In this document: piece after piece, positions 1 to 13,390 of the stretch
How the letters are laid out: each line of letters begins with the position of its first letter
How positions within the stretch are numbered: the first letter of the stretch is position 1
Source: Membranipora membranacea
Lineage: Eukaryota; Bryozoa; Gymnolaemata; Cheilostomatida; Membraniporidae
Length of the DNA: 64,000 nucleotides
Assembly: GCA_914767715.1 (NCBI GenBank)
Contig: OU612070.1
Location: 5,969,501-6,033,500, forward strand
Direction: 5' to 3'
Position numbers and translations under genes: made by a program
The notes under the pieces: generated by a model
The model's database searches: none
What the model saw: only the letters and a program-made list of their open reading frames with translations
What the model was told of the DNA's origin: nothing

Positions 1-11
1 TATTTCCACAG

Positions 12-95
12 CCAGACTTTAATGGCGCTCTTTCAGGCACACCAACCCCCTTACAGACGGCCGCGATCGCCATCCCGAACACCATTAAGGGCTAG
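12..95 (+). CDS. Possible terminal exon of an unidentified gene
   Basis: An AG acceptor at 10-11 is followed by 28 codons in phase 0 ending in TAG at 93-95. The peptide begins PDFNGALSGTP and ends AIAIPNTIKG. It is richer in G+C than the flanking DNA, as the recognised exons here also are. I do not recognise the family. The rest of the gene would lie before the window. A 137-codon open frame on the other strand at 130-543 overlaps the would-be 3' UTR but shows no family signature. The exon could be chance, because it is short and only one splice site is visible. Confidence 0.35.
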   Translation, partial: PDFNGALSGTPTPLQTAAIAIPNTIKG

Positions 96-3057
96 CTGTG
101 GATATTTCCTGAAGTGAAATGTGAATTGTTTAGCGCTGCATTTTCTCCATTTCAACAATCCAAACAAAAGCCGTCCTCTGACTGTCATATTCTGTTTGTG
201 CCCAAAGCTGAGATTGGCATGACTTACTGCTGCCGGCGTAGCGCTGCCTGATATTCCTGCCATAATGATAACATATTGCTCGCCATCTAATGATAGGCTT
301 GGCATTTATCCAGCGATGTAACAACCGTTGTGCATTCTCCGGTGTTACGATGTTTATTAGATCTCTGTGTATCGTACAATGTAGACACTCCACTAAGTAC
401 AGTGCGTAGAATATAAGGATCACCGTGGTAGGAATCCACACAAGGCCATTTCTAAAAGAGAAAATTGAATAGTATTGATTGCAGGCTCGTTTGTATCTAT
501 GAGAGCTATTGAAGAAGACCAAGAGAGAAAACAGTGAAACCATTTACTCTAAACAAACTAGAAATGGCTAGGTGTAACGAGGAATAACACTAATGTACAC
601 AGGTGTAGATATCGTCATAGGCTGTGTGAATACAAGGGAGCTAACCTCGTGTCAAAAAATCAAACCCTGCAGATGAGAGCTCAATATGCTGCACAAGTTT
701 TTGGTTGACAGGACTGTTGATTTTGATCACCTACATGACGATTATAAACTGGACAAAATTTTCGTTCTATGAAAATGATTAGATTTATTGAAAATGAGTG
801 AAGCTTAGTGAATATGGTCAGGGTCTTATATCCCCAGAAAATTTGTCCAGTATGTTTTCCAGCTTTGCTAGTTGTGGGATATTAAACTTTTATGATGTCA
901 TCAAATTGAACCTGCAGCTTCTCTTTTGGGATTCTGAACCACTTTCCCATTCTTAGATTTAGAAGCATTTTACTCGCAACCCAAGCCAAGGTGAGGCCAT
1001 TCTACATTCTTATAAATGTATTCCCTTCTGATTTCAATAGGTATTCTGTATTTAAGTTCCAAGCATGAATTCGCGCACATTCATCCCTATTGTTGGAACG
1101 TGATTTGAAATATTAATTATTTAAAAGCTGTCCATTTTGGAGCTTTGTTAAAAAATCTTAACTAAGTGCATCTGGGTGCAAAAAATTGAGTTCATTTTTA
1201 CGTGCTGACGATAAATATTACATGCATACTTCAAAAACAACTGGTCGTTGGCAATGACCGAGGGTTCGGAATTAATGGAAGAATGTAAACTCATCGTTGT
1301 TGCCTATAGAGAACCCCTTGATTTTTAAAATGTTTATTAAATTTAGGTGTTTAAATGATACACCACAACCGAAGGATGGATGGCAATTATTTATCGTCTT
1401 AGGTTAAGTCTGCAAATCATGTCCTAGTTTTCTCCAAGCTTGAAGGCAGGTTGGAACAAAACTCCGGTAGTCTGTGAACTTCATTGAGGTCCGAAACCAA
1501 AACTTCAATGATTGTGCGCCAATTTTCCAGTGCCGCCCATTTAGTCTTGATGTAAATCAAGTTTGATTCAATTTGCTCGCTGTCTGGTTGTTCACATTCT
1601 TTTTGTGAGTCGGCAGTGGCAACTCCAAATTAAGGTAAATTGGATCATACTTTAGTATTAGTCCAGAGTATTGACGGAGTAGGGGGGATTGATTTGAAGC
1701 TTCACACACTTATATACACATAATAAATTCAAAACCTGAGGTCCGCAGGACTCTACAGATGCTGTTGCAACAGTGATTATACTCAAAAGTTCAACTCGAG
1801 AATTACACAACCAGTCAGGAGAAAATGTGAGTGAGGAAGAAATGAAAACAGAACTCAGGTTCACAGTCTATAAAACTAAGTAATACACAAATGGTATCTT
1901 CCATCAATCAATGTGTTGGAGAATGTTCTTTTCCTTTGCCTCCCTAATACACCCACACTTTTGAACCTTTATTGAACCCAAAGAAGTTCACATTTTTGAA
2001 AACAAAATAATGTACTGGAAGTAATGTAACAGATTTTGAGTCTTTGGTTCTACAGCCATCTACACTCTGACTATGGTAGACTTACCTGCATGGTACCCTG
2101 ATTTCTGTATTAGAGTAGGATGGAATCTTACACCAGGCTAGTAGTGATACAGATATAATTATAAGTAAGGTTAGAGTAAGGCATCTCCAGTGCAGGTTAA
2201 CTATAGCTATCTGTCTCCAGGATAATCGCATAGGGGTCTAAAACACAGTAGGCTTACAGTTTTATATCTTTTGTGAGAGTCGTGTCAATGATGTTTAAAA
2301 CTGGGAAAGGTATAATATTGCGGTAATTGATTTTTGGATATGATAGAGTTACATATCATAAGTATACCAGAGTCTAAAAAACAGTAGGCTTACAGTGTAT
2401 TGTGCGCCATGGCAGGTTGTCGGGGTGGGCAGGCGTCCCCGACAGCCCGCCCAGGCTAGTATATAGTTCTCTCATAAAACCTAGCAACCTTGAGTACTAC
2501 CTACAAAAGATACTGAATACAAGTCATTGCCAGAGCACCTCAGAGGCTCAGGAGTTGCAAATTCACAGTAATTAGATATTTAAATAATTTTAATTCTATG
2601 TGCTACTATTAAAATTTGAATATTGCAAGTTCAAAATGCGCTGAACATGTACTTGAGTGTGATGTCTCAAAAATATACAACAGTCTATAATAGCTTCTCA
2701 ATAATTGCCAATAGTTGCCGATGATTTTTTATATCGGCTTAGCAATCATAGCACCGAGCATTTTTGTTTTCTGGATTATTGAAAACATCATGAAGCAAGC
2801 ACAAATATCTACTTTTATCAACACCCTCTCTTTGTACAGGAGTGTGGGTAGATGCGACCAGGTAAGGAGAGGGAGGAAGTTTTCAGGATCATATTAGAAC
2901 TCGCGATTTGGACAGTGTCGCCAGTGGGCATTAGGAGGTGAAAGTGGGTGCAACTAAGGGGGTTGATATCATTACCCCTGCCTCTAGACAAATATGTGTC
3001 AGCAGCAGACGAGAGGAGGGGAAGGGGCATGCATTTTAACGTTCACACTGTACCCAC
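96..3057. other. Non-coding stretch with one weak exon candidate
   Basis: No gene is recognised here. A plus-strand segment at 1759-1826 sits between an acceptor (ctctacag) and a strong donor (gtgagtga). It reads through without a stop as (x)AVATVIILKSSTRELHNQSG..., but a second frame is open too, so it is only a candidate. Two near-identical direct repeats sharing ACAGTAGGCTTACAGT lie at about 2235-2258 and 2372-2395. A small GC-rich hairpin (TGTCGGGG with CCCCGACA) lies at about 2414-2441. Confidence 0.3.
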
Positions 3058-3226
3058 CCTACTGTTCAGCTCATGATCCCATAGTGTATTAGATCTGCCT
3101 CTCTGCTGGGAGTCACTTGTATAAGAGTTCTGGTCTTCTGTTGATTCTCTCGTTATCTCCTCCGGCTCCTCCACCATCTCCCCTGGGTCCACATCTGGTG
3201 TGGAGGGCATCTGGTACCTCACAAGG
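3058..3226 (-). CDS. Possible internal exon of an unknown acidic protein
   Basis: On the minus strand an acceptor (tatttgcag) precedes 169 nt of open frame that ends at an AGG|gtgggt donor. The exon would enter at codon phase 2 and leave at phase 0. The 56 encoded residues are acidic and serine-rich, with segments MPSTPDVDPGEMVEEPEEIT and STEDQNSYTSDSQQRGRS. This composition looks like a disordered part of a real protein and unlike the AT-rich flanks. I do not recognise the family and found no neighbouring exon that fits in phase, so this may be an isolated or decayed exon. Confidence 0.35.
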
Positions 3227-6200
3227 CTGCAAATACCAACCATCTTGATCTCAAGTAGAGGTACACAACCTTGGGTCAAAGTTGTCAAAGTCCACAACTT
3301 CACTCTACTGTTCTATGTGTTAAGTCAGCACAGCTTTCAGAGAATACTTTTTGTCGCATAATCCTAATGCAGAAATCTGCTAGCATAGAAACTTGTATTC
3401 TTATCCCTTGTTTACTCTTTTGCCATTTAAGTCAGGAGTATAAGCAAATTTGTTGGAGAGAGTTAAAAAAAGCAGCCGTATTGATAATGTAACTAACACA
3501 GTTTGATGAAGACTAAATCGCTGCCGCTTTACAGACCGCTGCTGTCCGAATAAGTCATTAATGGTTTTGTTACAAGTAAATATTACAATCTCATCGCCTA
3601 CTATGTGGTAATGATTGACTGTGTAGATGATATAAAATCTCCATCATTATATTACATTAATTTTGTTTCCGTCAGTAGCCTGTCAATGTTAATTTACTTT
3701 TTGCAATTTGAATTCCCAGCGATTCCCAGCTGAGTACAAAATTATTCTTCTGCAATTTATTGATAGAATAGAATTGGTATCAAATGAGTTACATAATTGT
3801 TGAAATATGTTAGGATGTGTAATATTGTAATGGTGTTTATTAACTTTTAAAAAAAAGTTATTGGGTTGGATCTTATTTCCTGACTCATATGTTTTGCAAG
3901 CATAAGGAAAGGTTCAGGCTCTAAGCGCAGTGAATAACAGACTTGGTGACTAAATACTATTCTTCTATTCAGCTTTGTATAGAAGCTGTTATTTTCTTAT
4001 TGATCACATCCTAGAAAAAATCCTGTCATTGCCAATGACAGCATTGACAGTTAATTACAAGGTCGGGACCCGATGCTACATCTATAGAAAACAACAAGGC
4101 TGTCTAAAACACAAAATGACAGAGCCAGCTTAAAGTTACATCTTATAAAGTCCCTATGTACAAATACAATCACAGAGAATCTAATCTGAAGCAGCGTAAC
4201 AGTTGAGTATAATTCTTGTAATATCAATAAGATGTAGTCCTCAGGGAGCAGATATTAGCTAAACGAATTGCACAAATAATTGCTGCCAATAAAAAAAACT
4301 TGACTTTATATGCTCGGTTGACTAAACTTATTTTCAATACTTTTCACAAACAAGTGAATCTTGAGTTTTAAAGTCGCAGACGCTGCGTGTGAAACCATGT
4401 CTTTATATAAAGCGCAGACATCTGTAAACTGAATACTTTGACATATCGCTGGTAAGGGCTAATTTTCATGTCCTGAAAACATTGATTTCTATTTTCATGC
4501 TCGGAAGAATTATCCAACTTTCACCAGATGTAAAACACTTGAGATCTGTTGAAGCGCGTGCTCACTGACTATGTCTAAGAGAGTAATGTTCTCTCACCGT
4601 GAAACCCTCGACAAACTCGAGTTTGGTCCCAAGGTCAGCGCTCTAGCAGCTATTATGGTTTAGGATTGAATAGCATTGATTATATCATAATAGCCCCCAA
4701 TATTCTCTCCATTAGTGACATGCCACTAAACAAGGCTCTGACCAACTTAAAGTACTTGAACTATCTCTATGCTATAGTGTGTTACTGTAGATGGAGTGGT
4801 ACAAATTCGTGCAGAGTACACCAAAACTATAAATCTCTAATATCTATGAATATATAATTGATATCTTGGGTAACGATAATTGTTTGACATGGAGAAAGCA
4901 AGAGGAAAAAGAAAAATCCTTTTTTTTTATTGTCGCTATCTGGGGTTGGATTGAAAATACAGAAATTTATTGCCCTCTATTCCTTGAGCAATCTCCTTTG
5001 AACCTCTAAATTTCACAAAGTTACCAGTAGTAGTTGGACAGGTGCTCGGTTTCCAGTGTACATTGACATTGATTATGTAATAGCTCATGGGTCAACCTAG
5101 GCCACAATGGCACAAGTAGTAATCCCTGATGAAAGAAGGTGTACTAAGAGTAAAAATCAATCACAATCAATAATATGTCACCTTTGAGTAGTAAAAGTAA
5201 CATGAACAGGAATTAGTGACTAAGGTTCAATGTTAGCAGTTTTTGGAAATCGGAGATTGAGTAAATTAAATGGAGCTGGAGTAGTATGCTGGAAGCAAAT
5301 TCTACCATTAAGACAAACCATTTTATGTGTAACATACGGGCAGTGAACTCCCTGCTAACAATGGTAACATTTAGCTATTAAATAAAACAAAATAAACTAT
5401 TCAATGGGGCTACTACACTCTCGCAGTGATCCTGCCATCTTAACAGAAGAAGTCTGAAATATGAAACAGCTTTCAAACACACCCCTTGAGTTTCAGCGAA
5501 AGTTGTTGAGGTATCTCTTTGCTACTCACCTTTGTCTAAAGGATGTTAATTATAAGATTTGAGCGGCAGGTTTTAGTGTGTAGACGCTGATGCAGATTTT
5601 GGCAGCCTCTGTTCAGGCTAAGGATGAACTTTCTCAATTGCTCCGTCCTACAAAACAGCTCCGGAGAATTATCCCAGGCTGAAAATAGCTGTCAGTACTA
5701 ATTTCCAAATAGATACTCATGAAATATTAATATTATGTGAAGATATGAAGCAGCAGAATTTAATACAATGATGAAACATGTAGTCTGTGTATGGTTAAAA
5801 ACAAACAGCAGCTGCTGTCTGTCATTAATATATACAGGTATATAGGTATAGCCCGGGATCTATAAATCTACACGAAGTAGCAACTGATTGAAGTCAAAAC
5901 ATCATACAGCTTGTCAATAATGATTTGGGCCTTAGGCTTTTATTCCAGAAGTTTTAAAAAATATTGATTGGAAAGTGGGATGAATATTGCATTGAGTATA
6001 TAGAATTGTCACTCAAATTTGAAACATGATACAATAATAAGTCTATGACAGCTTCCTTTTAGCTATCTGATTTTCCACAGTTTTTCCGCGTGACAAGACC
6101 ACTCACGAAGCAACTTTTCATGAAAATGTTCTCATCCATCACTAAAGCGTGCAGACAATTCAAGTGGATATCCCTGAATAACCATATGCGTAGTATATTA

Positions 6201-8429
6201 TACCATTCTTAAATTTTCCCACAATTATCAAAGGGCGAGCTCACAAACCATCTTAGTCTTTCCAAATCCCTAAAGGTTTATATGAACTAAGTCATGACAG
6301 TCATTTGCAGGAAAGATGATTATTATCCTATACACAATAAAAATTACGTCTGTGATAATCAAGATTTGTGGTGTGGGTGGCTGTTCGCTTTACAGAAAAT
6401 TTCAAACACTAGTAGTTTCTGTTTCCAAATAAAAAGCTATGATTGTGATCGAAGAAAGTCTTCAAGAGCATAAAACACCGTCCTAGAGGGGTATATGGTT
6501 ATGAGATATAAATTTGGGTTAAATTTCACTTGTTTAGATCGGGCGTTGGAGTTTATAACAAATTAGTGAGGTAGAGTAAATGTAAGCTAGCCACAAATTT
6601 CACCATTTCAAGCTTGCACAAGATGGCAAAAATTTCCTCCTGCAAATAATTCTTTACTCAAGGGTATAATGTAAGCAAAGCATACTCACTTTATTCTTCA
6701 AGTCTGCAGATTTGAAGTTTCAATATTGCTTGTGCGGAAATACAACCATACCTAGTGGTTAAGGTAGCAAGATTACAAACTCTCGCCAAGCTATATCTTT
6801 ATAACTGACTCGTAGTCTGAACAGTGCTCCAAACCATCCAAGTCAGTTTAGAATTTCTTAAGTGCCCTCTGAGAAGATTAGCTAATGTAATAGAACAATA
6901 TACTAAACGACAACCTTGATGACAATTCAAGAGCCGGAGTAATGGGGATCATAATAATCGTAGCAATTGGTTGTGCTGATTTCTCGAATAATTTCATTAG
7001 CGTTCTCCACTTAGCTATTGATTAATGAAGCTATACAACATGACAACTTGAATAAAATTCCACGTGCGGATTGTTGAAAAGAACAGCACTTGTAGGAGAT
7101 TGGCGAGTCAGGTAGATCTATATATAAATAGTACATTCCCTTGTCCATGTCAGATTGTATAGACTCAATCATGGCGACAAGGTGTGACCTCTAAATCAAA
7201 ATTAAAAATCCACTAATTCAATCTAGTGTACTTTTTAATTTCAGTTTAGAAATATTTGGGTTGAAGGATAGGTCGCACAAGTTGAGTTTTGAAGATTACA
7301 GATGCCGAATTTCTCGATAACAATATCAGAGACACAACCATAGACAAACCAGGATTTTTGATGAGCAAAACACAGTAAATGTGAACAATGAATATTAAGA
7401 GTAAAAAGTTGTCTACCTATTTTTCGTGTGTAAGCAACTCCAAAATGTTATGTATAAACCTTCCCTGACATCAGGGAGTTTAGGCACAACTCCTTGCTGA
7501 TATATATTTATAGCTGGGAGTTTGGGACTCCATGGCTATGCACCAGGTAATCTATTTACAGATCATTGATCTGAACGCCAGATAATCACATGTGCTAACA
7601 ATATTGCAGAAACTTTTGTAGTAAAATTTTATGGCTGATTAATCCTAAGGGTGAGAACTCAGGATGATACCTTGGTAACATTTTGATTTTGATAGTTCCT
7701 GATTTTGCATCCTGGAACCTGTACCAAATATGGTTCCTTTTCCTGGAATAAAATATGTCAGTCTTATGATTTGTATTCATCAGCGCGGAAGAAATTTGGT
7801 ACAAAACAAATCACTATATCGCCCTAGACAAATATAGTGGCAGCCTTTAAGCACAAACGTGTGTATGTTTATTCTTTTTTGTGTGACAATTTACAATATT
7901 TGTGTAAATCAAAAAACAGAAATGAGGAAAAATTCCATGAATTGTGGAATTTTCAACCCCTGCTTAGACTAAGATCTTAGCAGTTGTTGTTGTTCTAACC
8001 AAGTGGTGACGTATGAAGAATAAATCTTGTTTAAACCAATAGAAAATAAGCTATATTCGTATACAGTATTCATTGTACAAGTACAATTGGTATTAGCTAT
8101 TTACACTTCGTATGAATAACAATTTTCCATAGTATGGTCACAGCTGCTTGGTACAAATAGAAAAATCAATCAGTCTAACACTGTATTACTATACACTAAG
8201 TAAATAAGTCTATAGAATTAGATCTTCTACTACAACTAGGCTCACAGGGAATTAGAAGTTATTCAGCCTGCAGCAACCTGATCTGCCATTCTTGTTAGAT
8301 TGAGCAACCAAGAAAGTTGTGTTTTATGTTAGGAAGTACTGGCATCATTTCATCATCCCATACAGAGGACTAAATCAGAAACTACTCGGAATTTTAGCAG
8401 CAGAGTAAGTGGTAGGAACAACAGACAAA
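3227..8429. other. Intergenic region, no gene seen
   Basis: This is AT-rich DNA. The open frames are short and have no recognisable motif or good flanking splice pair. A short perfect palindrome of the CAGGGA type lies at 7462-7477 (arms TCCCTGA and TCAGGGA); related palindromes occur elsewhere in the window. The last few hundred bases should contain the CDO promoter and 5' UTR, but I saw no TATA box that I would defend. Confidence 0.4.
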
Positions 8430-11400
8430 ATGGACGATTCAACTATGCAGATACCGCTTGAGGAGAAAGAGTCAGAGTTTTGGGACATGAAGAATTTGAG
8501 ACCACCTGTGGACTTCGAAGATCTGGTCAGACAGCTGCATATTGTGTTCCAGAGAGATCGAATCGATGTGGACTATGTAAAAGCTCTCATGGCAAGTTAC
8601 AAAAGTAAACCATCTGAATGGAAACAGTTTGCTAAGTTTGATGAATTCAGGTAAATATACTTTCACTATGGTACCTTTGAGCCTTAGAAGGGAACTCGTA
8701 TTCTTTCGGCGCTTAATAAACGAAATATCTTGCGCAGCTGGGTTTCTCTTCTACTATTACAGTTTGTTTTGGGACCTCTGCAACTTGAACGAGTCATGTT
8801 CAGACCATAACCATCAAGTAGGACTGCGGAAAGTTTAAAAGTGTTCTGTAAGATTTATTTTTCCTACGATTACAGATACACGCGTAACTTGGTTGACGAA
8901 GGAAACGATAAGTTTAATTTGATAGTACTGTGCTGGAATGAAGGCCAGGGGTCCTCCATACATGATCACGCAGACGCTCACTGCTTCATGAAAGTAAGTT
9001 ACGTAGTTTTCCTTGACTTATGCTCCGAGAGTTGGACGCTATTTCAATGAGCAAATTCAACATTTTCACTATATTTATGGCCACAATAACAATCCGAGAA
9101 TAAAAGCAAAAATGTAATCAATAAGCTCAACCTGATGTACAATAGGTGGACTCCGGGCTGACAGGACCAAGCCCTCATTCCCTCGGTAATCACATGTAAA
9201 GCCTTGAACCTGTCACCCAAAGGTCAGCCATTCCTCTCTCACTTTATGTATAATTTAATAGACCTCACGCAATCATAGCCCCCAAAACAGACCTGCAAAG
9301 CAAAGAAAAGTAGCCGCTCATAGTGTGCTGGAACGTCACAGAATAGGTGAATAGGATGGATCTCGTTGTCAGCCAGTATTGAATACATCGGACCAGAATA
9401 AATATCCAACTGTAAATATCAAACTGAGAACGTCTGTTCTTTTGGCATTTAACAAATGGCATTTGAGTTCTATGGCACATGCCAAATAGCGTTTGTACTT
9501 AAGTTGGTTGAATGGTAAATCACAAGCAGAAAACAAATGGAAACTTGATAGCCGTCACTGTGAAAAAAGCAGGGCACTTCTGACTAAGCTGACTTAGCCG
9601 CAAAAACTAGCTGATGTAGGGAAGTTGGATGTTAATAAACTTGGCGTGTAGTAAATTTCATCATTCATGCTGTTCATGCCAAAAACAGAAAAATATTTTC
9701 ATTACATCATAATGCCAATAATCGAAACAAACAAGAATCAGCTGTTGAAAACAAGGTTTATCTGATTGGTCCATTGCTGCAAAGATAACCAGGAGATAAA
9801 CTGTAAGGATTTGGTAGACAATTTTAAGATATTAGTGTATTTTGACATCTATGTAGTAATGCCAGATATGATAAGCTGGAAAACAAGATGATTGTCGCCA
9901 TAAGTTTATCTCTTAATTTGAGAACATTATGTGTATAATTAGCCTGTCACATACATGAAGTTCCTTCAGTTCCCTGCAGCAGAATTATAGAATTTCAGTT
10001 GCTATTTATATCAGGAACAGGCGTTTACAGAGAATATGCTCTCAGACTAAATCATCAACTTTAAGCGCAGATATTAATTTTTTTTTGTCACCTGAGGCCA
10101 TATCATACTAATTAATTAGTCTGTACCATCTCCCTCATGGCCAAACTCAGAATTTAAAAAAAATAAAGTTACCACTCCACTGATCAATAGCAAGTATTGA
10201 AATTAAACATACTTAAAGATGTAATTGCCTTTGGCGCTCGCCTCGTCCCATATCGATCCACATAGCAATTTAAAACACGGTCCATTTTTATACTCAAAAA
10301 GTTCCTCCCCCCCCTTCATACCAGCATATTTAGCAGACCAAGGAATTAATTTGGAATGGCCTTCATCTGAGTCAAGTCAAACCAAAAATGTAAAGTTAGC
10401 CTCCATCCATGAAGTTCAGGCAGTTCATCTGGCAAAACTCCAACTATGCATGAGAGCCAATAATACTTTTCATTGTATGGCATGATTTTGGAAAACAATA
10501 GGATACTAATTCTCACTCTTGTGATTGTCAAACTGGTTATCGCTCTTTGGTTTTTAATGTTACTAAATATAGAAAACATGTGACAGAAGTCAAAACATTG
10601 GCAGCTTATACTGGATGTGTAGGCCTGTGCATGTAAATGCCATTGGAACAGTTTCAACTACGTTGCAGGTTTTGTAACAGGCTAAACATATTTCATCATC
10701 ATCATGCCTTGTAGAGTGTTAGACAAGATCTATATGAGGCCAGTGAAAGTTCAATCAGTTATTTATGCAACCTTTGAAATTGAATTAGGAAAACCAAAGA
10801 GTTAGAAATCTAATGCAGCATATTTTTCTGATTTAATAGGTGCTAGAAGGCCAGCTGGATGAGGTGTTATTTGATTGGCCGACAGAGGAGGGTTCACAAC
10901 TACTGGAAAAACAGACGAGCCAATTCAAAGAGGATGAATGCGCTTATATTTGTGGTGAGTCAGCTTGGTTGCTGTTGCAGTGACAGGACTGATGTACGGC
11001 ACTTCAGGCCGTCCCACCTGTTAGCACATCAGATCGTACCATCTGTGGATTTTTTGTCAGCTATGTAGTTGCTACAAACAACCACAAACACTGGAATAAG
11101 GTCTGTGGCCATGATGACATCTTCTTAGAATCTGAGCGTAAGCCTAAACATTGTCTGAGGGTGACAAACCACAACAATGTGCCAAATTGTTAGTACCGCA
11201 AGGAGTCTTTCTTTCGTTTGCTTTTAGCTCATTAGTTTTGTGGTAGCTTCTGGATAAGGGCTTGAAATTGAAAATCACATATCAGAATAAGAACATAAGA
11301 TTGAAAATGGTTTGAAAATTCACATCAGTTTCTTGGAGCCAGAAAATTCTGGCACAAACTCGTTTTCAAGTGGATCCGAGGTAGGAGAAAATAGGCAGGA

Positions 11401-13390
11401 ATGCAGTGAAAGGGGTCATGAGGGGTTTTGAGCAAGTTATTGTTGATGTTAGAGAGTTTGTTTATTTAATGAATCTCATGTTCACAAGAAAAAGAAGATA
11501 TTTTCAAAAACCTCCAACCGAAAATGTTTTGTTTCCCTTGCATATGGAATGCATAGTGAATGCCAACTGGCATGTAACAACAAAATATTATTTGTGATGT
11601 GGCCTTGAAAATTGTCTGAACAAATAAGGTGTTTGCCCCCATCTATGTCAAAATTCTGCAAGATTAATAGATTTATAACCTAATCAGCTCAATATCTACA
11701 CTTGAAATGTACAAGTGGTAAAAAGGTCTCATGTGCTCATGAGAGGACAATTTTGATGTGTTATTGCCCTAGCATCAATTACTAGCGTTTACTCAAGTTT
11801 ACTCACTTGTCTCTAACTCCCTGGTTTACTGAAGGGATAACTTGCTACATAAATTGTACGCACATATATGGAAAGAAGGAGAAGTAACTCCTGCCTGATT
11901 TGTTCCTTTTTCAACCCTCCCTGTTTCAACTGTTGGCCAACTACTTCCAATGTGAACAAGGATGCTGTGGTTACACCTGGCTTGACGAAGACCTACTACT
12001 CAATTGTTCAGATGTCATCTGGTCTGTCAAAACACAGAATAATTGCCTCCGGGCTCCGGCTTGCAATTTTACACCCCTTGTACTCAGATGTTGCACAAAT
12101 TCCTTCTGTAAACGATCAATGTTGCCTTAACTCCCAAAAAATTCTTTGAGTAATGAATATATGGGAATATCAAGATTTCAACCAACTCAAAATCATAAAA
12201 TAAAACTGCATAGAATATAAAATAGTTAGACTGCCATTTGTCTTCCCCTCCACACTAACAAAGCTCTTCAAGCAATCACAATAAAAACACTGGATCTACA
12301 CAGTAACAAATCGAAGAGGTAGGCTTACCAGCCAATGATTATGTTTAGATAAGTACCTCTTGATGTGAGAATTGAGAAATCAAGATTAAATTGAGAGAAT
12401 AATGAATTTCTTGTTGTATTTTTTAGATGACATCGGGCTGCACAGAGTCGAGAACCCGAGTTTCACAGATAAAGCTGTGAGCCTACATCTCTACAGCCCA
12501 CCTTTCACAGAGTGTGCCAGCTTCGATCAGAGAACCGGTCATAAGAACATGTGCAAAGTTACATTCTACAGCCGAGCAGGAAAACGAACACCTTTCGGAA
12601 AGTGGCAGAAACAGCCAACAGTTACATTCCATCCAACTAGCCTTGTGAGTTGTGATATATTATATTATATTTGTGGTATATTGTTAGTGAGAAAGATTTG
12701 TGAAATTTGGGACCAGAGTATATGGACTTGCATGGGACCCTGTTTTGAATTCATTTGGCATTTTGTTTACAAACAAATGGTGGCAAAAAAGCGGCAAATG
12801 ACATAAAGTTTGACTGTTACTTTTAACTAAACAAAGTTTCTCCAAAGTTTATTAGAAAGTGAATATTTGAAGCGTAATAAACAATCCATACTACTAGGAG
12901 CAAAAACGTCCATTTAGTGTCAACAAGAAATTAACTCCAGGTTTCTTTTTAAAAGCTTTTAAACCAAATATTTTGTATTAATCCAGGAAAATCAACTATT
13001 TTGTTGAGATTTGGCACTAACTATAGTGCATCTTATTGTATTAATGCCAAAAACACTTACATTCCGATACTTGAAGAAGCTCCAACTTTATCATTAGGTG
13101 ACCTCGTGTGAAAAATTTCAAATTATTTTGGAATTTTCCATCAGGCTAAAGAAAAGCTTTGTTTGCATTTCTGTCTTAATTGAATATGAAAATGTACTAC
13201 CGTGGCATAATATGACACAACAATGTCAGACTACGGACATTCCAAGTCTTAAAAGCCTGAGATCTTGTCCAACAGGTTGTCTGGCTTAGGGGGGTGTCCT
13301 TACTATTTCGCAATTTGACAGCTATTTTCTTTCCATTTGTTGTAGCCACCACGTTCACTGCAGCACTGTTGTGAATCTGAGGACAATTAG
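8430..13390 (+). CDS. CDO1: Cysteine dioxygenase, five exons, complete
   Basis: This enzyme oxidises L-cysteine to cysteine sulfinate in the cytosol, the first step of cysteine catabolism toward taurine and sulfate. Exons: 8430-8650, 8876-8993, 10840-10954, 12427-12644 and 13346-13390. All junctions are GT/AG and in phase, giving 238 aa. The iron-binding histidines are visible as H103 and H105 ([10 protein letters not shown]) and H157 (IGLHRVEN). The substrate arginine is R77 (YTRN). The pair that forms the Cys-Tyr cofactor in mammals is C110 (HCF) and Y174 (LHLYSPPF). The start is the ATG before DDSTMQIPL; an upstream in-frame GTG is not used. Vertebrate CDO is about 200 aa, and the surplus here is mainly a C-terminal tail after the TFHPTSL segment, encoded partly by a 45-nt last exon. 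That last exon is the least certain part. A possible AATAAA signal lies at 14189-14194. The gene is convergent with the DENN gene. The 1.9-kb intron 2 and 1.5-kb intron 3 contain nothing recognised. Confidence 0.93.

Noticed and set aside
130-543. 137-codon minus-strand frame
   Set aside because: No start context, splice evidence or recognisable domain; possibly a chance open stretch.
8409-8429. Extended CDO N-terminus starting at GTG
   Set aside because: GTG is not a normal start in animals, and an ATG follows at 8430 in frame.
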